Notes: generated by a model from the letters alone, not told the origin. A stretch of 43,157 bases of DNA from Bacteroidota bacterium (GCA_020444415.1 JAHLLA010000015.1:1-43157), one strand, 5' to 3'. Shown: positions 1 to 8,925, numbered from the stretch's first letter. A program made the numbers and translations.

Positions 1-5
1 TTACC

Positions 6-1301
6 ATGAAAACATTTACGCTAATTACAACAATTTTGCTCACAGCATCAGTGTCTTTTGCTCAGTACAACAAAATTGACACTTCTTTTTACAGCCAAAC
101 ACTTGGGGAGGAAAAAATGGTAGACGTTTACTTTCCGCCAGGCTACGATGAAAATCCGGATTTGTTTTACTCAGTGATCTATTACCTCCATGGATGGACT
201 CAGAACCAGAACCAAATAAGCGAAATGCTTTACTACACTGAATTATTGATTAACAATAATTCTATTCAACCAGTGATCATGGTCTGTGCCGATAACAGTC
301 CTGACCCATTTGATGGTTCCATGTATACAAATTCTATTTTGTGGGGCGATTACGAAGATTATATGACAAACGACCTAATCAATTGGATAGAATCTTCTTT
401 CCGTGCCATGCCATCAAAAGACCACAGGGCTTTATTGGGTAATTCCATGGGTGGATACGGAGCTTTCAGGTACGGAATTTTGTACAAAGATAAGTTCAGG
501 GCATTAGCTGCTGCTGCAATAGCCATCATCAATCTTACTGATTCTTATGTGGAATACTCCCGCCAAAAGATCATGCTAGAAAATCCTGGGCCTTCATTTT
601 ATTATGATTACTACAATACAGGTAGCTCAACCATGGGCATGTTTTTATTCTGCGGTGCTTTTTCACCGAATTACAATACGCCTCAAACATATATTAATCC
701 TCGAATAGTGGAATTTACTATGGATGAAAACGGAGCATATATTGATACAATTGTTCAAAAATTTAAAAACAATAGTATAGACCATTTGATCCATCAACTT
801 TCACCTGATGACAGTGTTGGTATTTTATTTGGTTGCGGAAGTGCTGACGAAAGCATTTATCCATGCCATATTGCATTTAAGGATACCCTTGATCTGCTTG
901 GTCTGCCATATGAATTTTATGATCATTCAGGGGGGCATACAATGCCAAATGGGTTTAAAGAACGAGCGTTAATTTTTATAGATTCGTTATTGATGCCACC
1001 TGTGTTATACACTGGAGTAGAAGAACCATCAAATCAAAACATAAGGTTTGGTATGAAAAGTTATCCTAATCCATTTGATCAGTCAATAACCATAAGCTAC
1101 ACATTATCAGAATTATCTGATGTTTATATTCGTACTTTTGGTGCTTTGGGTACGAAAGTGAAGGAAATTGACGTTGGAGAACAACAATCCGGAACGCACA
1201 AAATCCAAATAAACATGTTAGATATGCCGAGTGGTGTGTATTTCCTCCGCCTGCAGGCAGGCAATGATGTGGTGACAAAGAAAATAATAAAAGTTAATTA
1301 A
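6..1301 (+). CDS. Secreted esterase (PF00756-like alpha/beta hydrolase) with T9SS sorting domain
   Basis: The 431-residue protein starts with a signal peptide (about residues 1-19, cleavage near SFA-Q). It then carries an esterase-D/feruloyl-esterase-like alpha/beta hydrolase fold: an HGW oxyanion-type loop near residue 62, the nucleophile elbow GNSMGG with Ser147, and a C-terminal catalytic-type His near 311 in a GGH motif. Residues about 350-431 form a T9SS type A sorting domain (YPNPF, then SGVYFLRL, ending in a KK-rich tail). The enzyme is therefore expected to be exported across the outer membrane and released or anchored at the surface, where it would hydrolyse an ester bond. The substrate cannot be read from the sequence; acetyl or feruloyl groups on polysaccharide are possible. 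The gene appears complete and monocistronic, followed by a REP-like hairpin. Confidence 0.85.
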   Translation: MKTFTLITTILLTASVSFAQYNKIDTSFYSQTLGEEKMVDVYFPPGYDENPDLFYSVIYYLHGWTQNQNQISEMLYYTELLINNNSIQPVIMVCADNSPDPFDGSMYTNSILWGDYEDYMTNDLINWIESSFRAMPSKDHRALLGNSMGGYGAFRYGILYKDKFRALAAAAIAIINLTDSYVEYSRQKIMLENPGPSFYYDYYNTGSSTMGMFLFCGAFSPNYNTPQTYINPRIVEFTMDENGAYIDTIVQKFKNNSIDHLIHQLSPDDSVGILFGCGSADESIYPCHIAFKDTLDLLGLPYEFYDHSGGHTMPNGFKERALIFIDSLLMPPVLYTGVEEPSNQNIRFGMKSYPNPFDQSITISYTLSELSDVYIRTFGALGTKVKEIDVGEQQSGTHKIQINMLDMPSGVYFLRLQAGNDVVTKKIIKVN

Positions 1302-1305
1302 TGGT

Positions 1306-1430
1306 CGTCATTGCGAGCCGGAGGGGGTGGGACAGTGTGCAGGAGCGAAGCAATCTCATTTATTGGGACTAAACTATTTTAAGATTGCTTCATACCCCCC
1401 AAAAATCCGACCCTGAGGTTCGCAATAACG
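1306..1430. repeat. REP-like imperfect palindrome between genes
   Basis: Three complementary segments are nested in order. Positions 1306-1317 (cgtcattgcgag) pair with 1419-1430 at 10 of 12 bases, 1323-1328 (gggggt) pair with 1394-1399, and 1347-1356 (gaagcaatct) pair perfectly with 1382-1391. Transcribed, this would fold into one long interrupted hairpin. The words cgtcattgcgag and gaagcaatct recall a short palindromic repeat family I have seen in many bacterial intergenic regions; that is recollection, not a search. The element starts five bases after the esterase stop, so it could also stabilise or end that transcript. Confidence 0.7.
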
Positions 1431-1479
1431 GTATCGATGATTTGTATTTTCTAATTAAAAATCTTTTAAGTTCAGCATT

Positions 1480-2265
1480 ATGATTAACTTTAGGGCTAAA
1501 AATCAGAATAAAGTGCTGCGCACTATTATCATCGACGATGAAGCCCATGTCCGTGAATCACTGGCTGACATGCTGAAACGCCACTGCCCCAATGCAAAAG
1601 TGGTTGCCCAGGCCGAAGGGGTGAAAAGCGGGCTCAGAGCCATCCAAACACACCATCCCAACCTGGTCCTGCTCGACATCAAAATGAAAGATGGAACCGG
1701 ATTCGATCTGCTGGAACAAATCGAAAACATCGACTTTAAGATCATTTTTATTACCGCTTACGATCAATATGCCATTAAAGCCTTTAAGTTCAGCGCCCTT
1801 GATTACTTGCTGAAACCGGTTGAATCTGTTGACCTGAAAGAGGCCATTGACAAAGCGGATAAACTCTCACAACAAGAGGTGAACACCCAACTGACCACCC
1901 TGGCCAATAATTTGCAAACCGACGACCAATCGAAAAAGAAGATCATCCTGAAAACTTTTGACAACATTCACCTGGTCAAAGTGAGGGACATTGTTTATGT
2001 GGAATCGGACGGACGTTATTCCACGATTTATCTTGAATCGGGCGAACATGTTATCGTTTCAAACACCCTGAAACATTACCATGAAATGCTGGGGGATTTT
2101 GGTTTTTACCGGGTGCACAAATCCTACCTGATCAATCTTGAGCATATACGTCGCTTCGAAAAAGCCGAAGGCGGTTATGTAATTCTTGAAGGAGATGCCA
2201 AAGTGCCGGTTGCTTCGCGCAAGAGAGAAGAATTACTCGAATTGTTAGAACGCATCAGCGAATAA
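1480..2265 (+). CDS. LytTR-family response regulator
   Basis: This 261-residue regulator has an N-terminal receiver domain (about 13-125) and a C-terminal LytTR DNA-binding domain (about 160-258). The receiver shows the acidic pair Asp19/Asp20, the phosphoacceptor Asp66 in LVLLDIKM, Thr92 and Lys112 in the LLKP motif, so it should be phosphorylatable. The LytTR part has the typical VESDGRYSTIYL and FYRVHKSYLIN segments. It ends one base before the start of a LytS-type kinase gene, its evident partner, and the two should be co-transcribed. LytTR proteins bind imperfect direct repeats in target promoters; the targets are not visible here. No intrinsic promoter close to the bacteroidal consensus was recognised upstream. 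Confidence 0.93.
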   Translation: MINFRAKNQNKVLRTIIIDDEAHVRESLADMLKRHCPNAKVVAQAEGVKSGLRAIQTHHPNLVLLDIKMKDGTGFDLLEQIENIDFKIIFITAYDQYAIKAFKFSALDYLLKPVESVDLKEAIDKADKLSQQEVNTQLTTLANNLQTDDQSKKKIILKTFDNIHLVKVRDIVYVESDGRYSTIYLESGEHVIVSNTLKHYHEMLGDFGFYRVHKSYLINLEHIRRFEKAEGGYVILEGDAKVPVASRKREELLELLERISE

Positions 2266-2266
2266 G

Positions 2267-4414
2267 ATGACAATCCAAGGTCTAAAAATACCGGTGCTCA
2301 TTTTATTTGTCTTGCTGCACCTTATTTCTTTTTCACAGGCATTTAGTGATATCGAATGGTACGATGTGGATAGCCTTTTAAATGTCTTGCCTGATCAAAC
2401 CGGAAAAGACAAAATACACACCCTCAATGCACTGGCAGCCTCCCTTTCTTTTGAGGACAAGGAACAATGCCGGAATTATGCCAACCAGGCCCTTTTACTG
2501 GCTGAAAAACTGAAAGATCAGGAAGGTATAGCTGCCGCTTATCGAAATTTTGGCCGGATGGAATTTTATGATGGTAATTACCCCGACGCCCTGAAGTACT
2601 ATCAGAAATCTCATGATATTTATGAATCACAGGGAAACGCATACCTGGTAGCGCATGTGCTTGAGGATATTGGCACCACCCATTTTTTTGCAAGGAATGT
2701 AGATAAAGCATTTGAATATGTTCAACAGGCGCTGGTAATTTACCGAAAGGATTCCGGAAATGGCAATACAGTTGGTGGGGTTAAGGACACATCATCGCTC
2801 TTTGTAAGGATTTCGCTGCCTTATCGTGTCATTGGCAGATCAGATATTGCGCGAGATTATTATTTAAACTATATCGCTGCCGGAAAGCAACATCATTTCG
2901 ATAATACAAGTATGATCGTAATGACAGGTTTATTGGCGGCTTGTTATTTTGAGCTGGGGAATTGGGATAGCTGTGCTTATTATTTTCGTTTGGCGGATCA
3001 GTTTCCGGAAGAAAACATGAGCATACAGGCTTTAAAACATGAGCATATGCGGCGGCTGGGCTTATATGCACTCCGTAATGGTAAGGTAGATTCATTTTTT
3101 AGTCACTATCTGGAAAACGCATTCCCATTCGTTGACTTCCCCATTGAAAAGTCCAAAATAGATACATCGCTTCTATTATTAACAACTTCCTATGAATATA
3201 TGTCAGAAAATGGTTTTTTGAAACAAGCACAGATGGCGGCGAGGCAAATTGGTGATGTTTATGTTTATTTGAATGATCAGGAAAAAGCAGAGATGTACTA
3301 TTTGAAATCTGTAGCACTTCTAAATGAAATTTTAAGCAGAAAATCATTTTATCGTTACGACTCGCTGAAGTATGTGGTTTCGTGGGGTAGAGAACTCTAC
3401 CTGCCATTTACAACAAAATTTGTAATGGAATCAACCCTTGAGGAAGCTGTAATACTTTACGAGCACTTATACAAAAATTATGTAAGGCACAATCAATTCA
3501 GGCATGCCTTAAAATATCTCCTTGCTCGTTCAGATGCCAAGGATTCGCTTTTGGTTTTGCAGCGCAATCGTGAATCCATCGAAATACAAACCCGTTATGA
3601 GTCGGGACGAAAAGATACTGAAATCTTATCTCTGCAGCAACAGAATGAGCTGAAAGAATTACAACTGGCCCAAAACCGTTGGATATTGGCGGGACTTGGT
3701 GGATTGGTTATCCTGATAATTTTACTGGCAATGATATTAACAAGGCAAAATAAGATACGCAATAGTCAGCAAACTTTAATGTTTCAGCAGCGCTTGCTTC
3801 GTACCCAAATGAACCCGCATTTTTTGTTTAACTCATTGGCAAGCATCCAGAATTTCATTATTAAAGAAAAACCTGCCCTGGCCAGCGATTATTTAAGCCG
3901 CTTTTCAAAACTGGTAAGGCAGATATTGATAAATTCCGTTGAAGAATATGTGCCGCTGGAAGATGAGATCAGTAGCATTGAAAATTACCTGGAATTACAA
4001 AAAGTCCGTCACCGCGATATGTTCGAATACACGATCGATGTTGATGAATCTATCGACCTCGAAACAACACTTGTCCCGCCCATGCTGGCACAACCTTTTA
4101 TCGAAAATTCCATTGAACATGGGTTCAAAATCAAAGAGGGTAAAGGTCATTTGAGAATCTGCATCGAAATGAAAGGTAAAATGATCCGTTTCGAAATGGA
4201 AGATAATGGAATCGGCCGGGATAAAGCGATGCATATCCAGCAATCAGAACATAAAGATCATCGCTCGATGTCGACTGATATAACCCTGCAAAGGATACAT
4301 GCCCTTAATAAGAAGTTGAAAAGGAAGATTACGCTTGATATCATCGACCTGACAGATGCATACGGAAAAGCTATCGGGACAAAAGTAGTTTTCGAAATCC
4401 CACTTTTTAAATGA
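2267..4414 (+). CDS. TPR-containing LytS-type sensor histidine kinase
   Basis: The 715-residue protein begins with a signal peptide (about 1-25). It continues with TPR-like helical repeats (clearest about 60-190) that should lie in the periplasm, a coiled segment, and one membrane helix (about 472-493). The cytoplasmic His_kinase domain follows, with the phosphoacceptor motif QMNPHFLFNSL (His518), and then an HATPase domain whose N-box reads FIENSIEHGF (Asn614) and whose G-box region contains DNGIG. This architecture is common in Bacteroidota LytS-like kinases. It sits one base after the LytTR regulator and is its likely phosphodonor. The TPR sensor suggests a protein or peptide ligand; that is inference. 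Confidence 0.92.
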   Translation: MTIQGLKIPVLILFVLLHLISFSQAFSDIEWYDVDSLLNVLPDQTGKDKIHTLNALAASLSFEDKEQCRNYANQALLLAEKLKDQEGIAAAYRNFGRMEFYDGNYPDALKYYQKSHDIYESQGNAYLVAHVLEDIGTTHFFARNVDKAFEYVQQALVIYRKDSGNGNTVGGVKDTSSLFVRISLPYRVIGRSDIARDYYLNYIAAGKQHHFDNTSMIVMTGLLAACYFELGNWDSCAYYFRLADQFPEENMSIQALKHEHMRRLGLYALRNGKVDSFFSHYLENAFPFVDFPIEKSKIDTSLLLLTTSYEYMSENGFLKQAQMAARQIGDVYVYLNDQEKAEMYYLKSVALLNEILSRKSFYRYDSLKYVVSWGRELYLPFTTKFVMESTLEEAVILYEHLYKNYVRHNQFRHALKYLLARSDAKDSLLVLQRNRESIEIQTRYESGRKDTEILSLQQQNELKELQLAQNRWILAGLGGLVILIILLAMILTRQNKIRNSQQTLMFQQRLLRTQMNPHFLFNSLASIQNFIIKEKPALASDYLSRFSKLVRQILINSVEEYVPLEDEISSIENYLELQKVRHRDMFEYTIDVDESIDLETTLVPPMLAQPFIENSIEHGFKIKEGKGHLRICIEMKGKMIRFEMEDNGIGRDKAMHIQQSEHKDHRSMSTDITLQRIHALNKKLKRKITLDIIDLTDAYGKAIGTKVVFEIPLFK

Positions 4415-4559
4415 TTTTTTAGTGCCTGAATTTCACAGCTTTCATTTGAGGATTTTCCTGGATGTCAATAGTGCGAACGGATGATATGATTTAAAACTAA
4501 TCGCTGTTTTACTGTTATTTGGAAACCTTAGATTACCCAGACTGATAAGAAAATACATT

Positions 4560-5780
4560 CTACTTATTACAATTGATTTTATAAATAAAAAATAGTGACG
4601 ACAGGATAACCAGCATGAACAGAATAAAAAATGGCAGAAAGCCATAAAGTTTAATGATCCAACCACCTAACAATGGGAAAAGTGCCGGCAATATATTTCC
4701 TGCACCGGCAATCCCGGTGTACAGGGTTCGGTTTTCATTTGCAGATATTTCAAGCAGTACACCATTCATCGCAATTGTATATGTGGTATAAATGACACCG
4801 CCTATTAAAAAAATGATGATGAACGATAATATACCGGAAGATAGAAGTGTTAAGACCGGAAGACTTAAAGAAAGAACAGCCCCTCCATATAATAGATAAC
4901 GATATTTATATCGTCCAGCCATAAAGAAGAGGATAAAGCCTGTAGCTACACTACCCATAATTTTGTATAACAGGAATGATCCGGTATCCGCATTTTGTAT
5001 TTGATAAAAATCTTTAGCATAAAGTATTATGAATGGAAGTAATGAAATACTGACGCCCATAGTGTTTATAAAACCAAGGAAATATTTCAGTTTTTCATTC
5101 TGCTTCCATTCCGATTTGATGAGTCGGAAAAAATGGTTCGGATTTTTAATCTCCAATCGAGAGGGGATTACTTCTTTGAGTTTCCAAAAGCCTAAAGATG
5201 CCATTAACAATGCGCCGAAAGCAATAAAAAACATATAACCATAATTGGTGGGGTAATCAGAAATGGTTAGAACCTTTTTAGCAAAAAAAGCTGCCGCAAA
5301 TAGAATGACACCTGTAATAAGTTGTCTGATTGAAAAGAATGGCTTACGTGACTCCTGCAAAATTGATTTACCCAGAATATCGGTATAGCTCACGTTGGCA
5401 AAAGCACCTCCAAATGAAAAAATGGTGATCAGTATGAAGATCATCCAAATAATATTTGTTTCATCAATCAGCGACGAGAAATAAAGCATAATTCCCAGAC
5501 CGAGCAAAGAAAATATCCGGGAATTAATTCCCAGTAATAAAAATTTTTTCTTGTAATTGAAATTACTAATAAAGGGTGCGTATATCAATTGTGTGAAACT
5601 TGAACCTCCCAACATGATGGCAGTAAGTATGCCAATTTGAACTGCACTTCCTCCCGCGTCAACCAACATGGCCGGAATAATGGTGTCTACATCCATAAAA
5701 ACCATGGCAATAGCTAAGAATCCTGAATGCCAAAGCAGCGCAAAAACATTCTGTTGGGATAGGGCAGCGGTTAATTTCAT
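4560..5780 (-). CDS. Major facilitator superfamily permease
   Basis: The 406-residue, strongly hydrophobic protein has alternating membrane helices through its whole length, consistent with a 12-helix MFS carrier, and short charged loops such as FNYKKK after helix 2-3. No substrate-specific motif was recognised, so the cargo is unknown. The start ATG at 5780 is supported by a short hydrophilic N-terminus before helix 1. A TATTTTTG box at 5801-5808 (minus strand) could be its -7 element. The gene stands alone and converges on the LytS kinase gene. The 145 bases between the two stops contain no further gene or clear terminator. Confidence 0.85.
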   Translation of the reverse strand: MKLTAALSQQNVFALLWHSGFLAIAMVFMDVDTIIPAMLVDAGGSAVQIGILTAIMLGGSSFTQLIYAPFISNFNYKKKFLLLGINSRIFSLLGLGIMLYFSSLIDETNIIWMIFILITIFSFGGAFANVSYTDILGKSILQESRKPFFSIRQLITGVILFAAAFFAKKVLTISDYPTNYGYMFFIAFGALLMASLGFWKLKEVIPSRLEIKNPNHFFRLIKSEWKQNEKLKYFLGFINTMGVSISLLPFIILYAKDFYQIQNADTGSFLLYKIMGSVATGFILFFMAGRYKYRYLLYGGAVLSLSLPVLTLLSSGILSFIIIFLIGGVIYTTYTIAMNGVLLEISANENRTLYTGIAGAGNILPALFPLLGGWIIKLYGFLPFFILFMLVILSSLFFIYKINCNK

Positions 5781-5800
5781 CGAATTGTAATAAGATCCAT

Positions 5801-5808
5801 CAAAAATA
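5801..5808 (-). promoter_or_regulatory. Possible -7 box for the MFS gene
   Basis: Read on the minus strand this is TATTTTTG, matching the Bacteroidota -7 consensus TAnnTTTG, 20 bases upstream of the MFS start. No TTTG -33 box lies at the expected 19-21 base distance, so the call is weak. Confidence 0.35.
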
Positions 5809-5923
5809 AGGAATTGCGCTTGGTTCCATGTAAATAACTAAACAGTTTTTTTGTGAATGATATGCAGGAGAGATGATTTGATTTTAGTCTGAAAAGTGAA
5901 CCATTACTTGTTCTCCCAAAATG

Positions 5924-6031
5924 GCGTGAGTCTGAAATAAAGCCTTGGGAGAGGGACTCGTGCCAGTATTTGTTAAGTAAAAAACAAAACACGAGTCGCC
6001 AACGCACAATTGCCACGCTTCAGACTCACGC
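5924..6031. repeat. Nested inverted-repeat element (MITE/REP-like)
   Basis: The ends are a perfect 13-bp inverted repeat: gcgtgagtctgaa at 5924-5936 and ttcagactcacgc at 6019-6031. Inside lies a second perfect 8-bp inverted repeat, gactcgtg at 5955-5962 and cacgagtc at 5990-5997, with an A-rich loop. No protein is encoded within. The two concentric palindromes over 108 bp suggest a non-autonomous mobile repeat or a structured RNA. No transposase is present in the window. It lies between the MFS gene and the initiator tRNA region. Confidence 0.65.
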
Positions 6032-6060
6032 TATTGATAGTATTGCATGAACAATGGTAA

Positions 6061-6085
6061 CAAAAAAAGCCGCATAAGCGGTTTT
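6061..6085 (-). terminator. Intrinsic terminator downstream of the tRNA remnant
   Basis: On the minus strand a 7-bp stem (AAACCGC / GCGGCTT, with one G-U pair) around an ATAA-type loop is followed by seven T residues. It lies downstream of the partial tRNA copy at 6090-6106 and is oriented like the tRNA gene. Confidence 0.65.
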
Positions 6086-6089
6086 CCTA

Positions 6090-6106
6090 GTAGCGGGGAC
6101 CGGATT
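6090..6106 (-). pseudogene. Partial copy of the tRNA-fMet 3' end
   Basis: Seventeen bases (gtagcggggaccggatt on the plus strand) are identical to 6186-6202, which cover the 3' half of the T arm, the acceptor 3' strand and the discriminator base of the intact tRNA-fMet gene. Beyond this the sequence diverges at once. It is either the remnant of a decayed tandem tRNA copy or a trace of integration at the tRNA 3' end. Confidence 0.6.
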
Positions 6107-6130
6107 AACTCCCTTCGGTCGTTGATCACA

Positions 6131-6178
6131 AAAAAAGGGCTTAACAAAAGAAAAGCCCGGAACTTCGTTCCAGGCTTT
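6131..6178 (-). terminator. Terminator of tRNA-fMet with two alternative stems
   Basis: On the minus strand the tRNA is followed by a 12-bp stem (6152-6163 with 6167-6178, one G-U pair) around a GAA loop and a T-rich tail. An alternative stem, gggctt at 6137-6142 with aagccc at 6153-6158, is followed by seven T residues at 6136-6130. The first hairpin starts within ten bases of the tRNA 3' end, so the two look like a main terminator and a back-up. Confidence 0.8.
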
Positions 6179-6186
6179 GATTTTTG

Positions 6187-6258
<72 letters not shown>

Positions 6259-6276
6259 GTATGGTAAATTGGAGTG

Positions 6277-6308
6277 CAAAGATAAATTTTGTTTCTTTGC
6301 TGTGCAAA
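6277..6308 (-). promoter_or_regulatory. Promoter of tRNA-fMet (TTTG - 20 nt - TATCTTTG)
   Basis: On the minus strand TTTG (complement of 6305-6308) is separated by exactly 20 bases from TATCTTTG (complement of 6277-6284). This fits the Bacteroidota housekeeping consensus in both boxes and in spacing. Initiation would fall near 6270, leaving a leader of about a dozen bases before the mature tRNA. Confidence 0.8.
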
Positions 6309-6325
6309 CTTTTCTGAAAATTAAT

Positions 6326-7207
6326 ATGACACATAAGGCCGGATTCGTAAATATTATTGGCTATCCCAATGTAGGGAAATCCACGCTGATGAACGCTTTG
6401 GTAGGCGAAAAGTTGTCGATCATCACCTCAAAAGCGCAAACCACCCGCCATCGTATTATGGGTATTGTGAATGGCGATAATTTTCAAATCGTTTATTCTG
6501 ACACCCCGGGCATCGTTAAAGACCCTTCCTATAAAATGCATGAATACATGAATCAGTACATTGAATCGGCTCTTATCGATGCAGATGTGATTCTGTTGAT
6601 GCATGAAACCGGGCAACTTTTCGGGGAAGATGATATACTGGAAAGAATTAGTAAGGCCAATATTCCTGTAATGGTCATCATCAATAAAATAGATCTTTCA
6701 GACCAGGAAAGCGTGGTGAAAGAAATGGAGCATTGGGCATCAAAGTTACCGGATGCGCAAATAATACCCATTTCCGCCATCAAAAATTTTAATATTGCGA
6801 AAGTTTTTGATGAAATACTCACATTAATTCCCGAAAGCCCGCCATTTTTCCCAAAAGATGAATTGTCCGACCGTTCAGTTCGATTTTTTGTTTCAGAAAT
6901 CATTCGTGAGAAAGTATTTACGAACTATAAAAAAGAAGTACCTTACGCCGTTGAAGTAGCCGTTGACGAGTACAAGGAAGAACCTAAACTTGTCAGAATT
7001 TCAGCCACTATTTTTGTGGATCGCGAATCACAGAAAGCGATTATCCTTGGGCACCAGGGAAAATCGATAAAAAAAGTAGGCACCGAAGCCCGGAAAGACA
7101 TCGAAGAATTCATTCAAAATAAAGTTTTTCTTGAGATTACTGTAAAAGTGAATAAAGATTGGCGAGAAAAGGAAAACATGTTGAAAAGATTCGGTTACGA
7201 TCATTAA
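6326..7207 (+). CDS. era: GTPase Era
   Basis: This 293-residue GTPase assists maturation of 16S rRNA and assembly of the 30S subunit. It shows the G1 motif GYPNVGKS (12-19), G3 DTPG (59-62) and G4 NKID (120-123), and a C-terminal KH RNA-binding domain with the GxxG-like segment ILGHQGKSIKKVG. The open frame continues upstream to 6047, but that part reads through the tRNA gene and terminators. The ATG at 6326 gives the normal family length and N-terminus (MTHKAGFVNIIG). Its promoter must lie in the 67 bases shared with the divergent tRNA-fMet gene. It precedes der by 27 bases, so both ribosome-assembly GTPases are likely co-transcribed. Confidence 0.96.
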   Translation: MTHKAGFVNIIGYPNVGKSTLMNALVGEKLSIITSKAQTTRHRIMGIVNGDNFQIVYSDTPGIVKDPSYKMHEYMNQYIESALIDADVILLMHETGQLFGEDDILERISKANIPVMVIINKIDLSDQESVVKEMEHWASKLPDAQIIPISAIKNFNIAKVFDEILTLIPESPPFFPKDELSDRSVRFFVSEIIREKVFTNYKKEVPYAVEVAVDEYKEEPKLVRISATIFVDRESQKAIILGHQGKSIKKVGTEARKDIEEFIQNKVFLEITVKVNKDWREKENMLKRFGYDH

Positions 7208-7234
7208 TTTTACCCTCTAAATCTAAATGTTATT

Positions 7235-8542
7235 ATGAATAACACAGTTGCCATTGTCGGCAGACCCAATGTTGGAAAATCAACACTTTTTAACAGGTTA
7301 ACAGAAAGTAAGGAAGCTATAGTAGAAGCGATAAGCGGGGTTACACGCGACCGGATATACGGAAAAAGCGACTGGAATGGTGTTGATTTTTCAGTAATCG
7401 ACACAGGTGGCTATGTGCATGGCTCGGATGACACCTTTGAGGAGGAAATCAGGAAACAAGTGTTGTTTGCCATTGACGAATCGGATGCCATCATTTTTAT
7501 GGTGGATATCAGGGAAGGCATCAATCCGTTGGATGATGATGTGGCCAACTTACTGCGAAAATCTAAAAAGCAGGTTTTTTTAACAGCTAATAAAGCAGAC
7601 ACCCCTAATATCGGCAGTCAGGCTGGCGACTTTTATGCCCTTGGCCTGGGTGAGGTGTATCCTATTTCATCAGTAAATGGAAGCGGAACAGGTGAGTTGC
7701 TTGACGAATTGGTACAAGTATTCAACTCTGAAAAAAAAGATGACAAACCTGATATTCCGCACATTGCAGTCGTGGGCAGACCTAATGTTGGCAAGTCTTC
7801 ATTTATCAATACACTATTGGGGAATACACGCAATATCGTTACTCCCATCGCCGGCACAACGCGTGATTCCATTCATACGCGTTATAATGCTTTCGGCCAT
7901 GATTTTATGCTGGTTGATACAGCAGGACTTAGAAAAAAAGGTAAAGTATATGAAAATATCGAGTTCTATTCAACACTTAGAACCATACGCGCCATCGAAA
8001 ATGCTGATATCTGTATTGTAATGATTGATGCGCAAAGCGGCATCGAAAAACAGGACATCAGTATTTTTCACCTGGCTGAAAAAAACAGGAAAGGAATCGT
8101 AATTGTTGTGAACAAATGGGATCTGGTTGACAAAGAAACCAATACCCATCTTGAGTTTTCCAAAACGATCAAAGAAAAGATTGCCCCGTTCAATGATGTA
8201 CCTATCGTATTCACTTCAGTGCATGAAAAGCAGCGTATATTTAAAACACTGGAACTGGCTACAGAAGTATATGAAAGGCGGTCGCAAAAGATTCCTACTT
8301 CAAAACTGAACGATACCTTACTTCCCATTATTGAAAACACACCTCCACCGATGGCTTCGAGAGGCAGATATATCAAAATCAAATATATCATGCAATTAAA
8401 GACGCCAACACCGCAATTTTTATTCTTCTGCAACATACCCGAAGATGTAAAGGAATCATACAGGCGGTTTTTGGAAAATAAAATCAGAGAAAATTATGAT
8501 TTTAAAGGAGTTCCTATCCAGTTATTTTTCCGTCAAAAATAA
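7235..8542 (+). CDS. der: Double-domain GTPase Der (EngA)
   Basis: This 435-residue protein has two tandem Era-like GTPase domains and a C-terminal KH-like domain (about 355-435), the diagnostic layout of Der, which is needed for 50S subunit assembly. Domain 1 has GRPNVGKST (from residue 9), DTGG and NKAD. Domain 2 has GRPNVGKSS (from residue 181), DTAG and NKWD. The length is normal for the family. The stop codon overlaps the start of the next gene by one base (TAATG), indicating translational coupling with the S4-domain protein. Confidence 0.97.
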   Translation: MNNTVAIVGRPNVGKSTLFNRLTESKEAIVEAISGVTRDRIYGKSDWNGVDFSVIDTGGYVHGSDDTFEEEIRKQVLFAIDESDAIIFMVDIREGINPLDDDVANLLRKSKKQVFLTANKADTPNIGSQAGDFYALGLGEVYPISSVNGSGTGELLDELVQVFNSEKKDDKPDIPHIAVVGRPNVGKSSFINTLLGNTRNIVTPIAGTTRDSIHTRYNAFGHDFMLVDTAGLRKKGKVYENIEFYSTLRTIRAIENADICIVMIDAQSGIEKQDISIFHLAEKNRKGIVIVVNKWDLVDKETNTHLEFSKTIKEKIAPFNDVPIVFTSVHEKQRIFKTLELATEVYERRSQKIPTSKLNDTLLPIIENTPPPMASRGRYIKIKYIMQLKTPTPQFLFFCNIPEDVKESYRRFLENKIRENYDFKGVPIQLFFRQK

Positions 8543-8925
8543 TGACATTGGAAACCATCAGAATAGATAAATGGCTATGGGCTGTCAGGTTATTTAAAAC
8601 CCGGACACAGGCTTCGGATGCCTGCCGGGGAGGTAAAGTAAAAATGGACGGTCAGAATGTAAAACCCTCGAGAGATATTAGGGTGGGAGAAGAAATTGAA
8701 GTGCGAACCGGCGCGATCAGGAAAAAAGTGGCTGTTAAAGCCATTCTGAAAAACAGGATAGGTGCCAAACTGGTGGATGATTACTTGGAAGACCTTACCC
8801 CTTCTGAAGAATATGAAAAACTGGACATGTTGAAACAATTGAATTATGAAAAACGCGATCGGGGTACAGGCCGCCCAACCAAGAAAAACAGAAGGGACAT
8901 TGCCAAACTTAAAAACTCAAAATAA
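8542..8925 (+). CDS. hslR: S4-domain RNA-binding protein, Hsp15/HslR family
   Basis: The 127-residue basic protein has an S4 RNA-binding domain at about 5-70 (IRIDKWLWAVRLFKTRTQA, then GGKVKMDGQNVKPS and VGEEIEV), matching the Hsp15 family, and a lysine-rich tail. In characterised bacteria Hsp15-type proteins bind 50S subunits that carry stalled nascent chains and help recycle them. The overlap with the der stop codon and the shared ribosome theme support that role here. The family is clear; the exact cellular role in Bacteroidota is inferred. Confidence 0.85.
   Translation: MTLETIRIDKWLWAVRLFKTRTQASDACRGGKVKMDGQNVKPSRDIRVGEEIEVRTGAIRKKVAVKAILKNRIGAKLVDDYLEDLTPSEEYEKLDMLKQLNYEKRDRGTGRPTKKNRRDIAKLKNSK

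Noticed and set aside
5777-6016. 79-codon minus-strand frame upstream of the MFS gene
   Set aside because: It overlaps the nested inverted repeat, has no family resemblance, and covers the likely MFS promoter.
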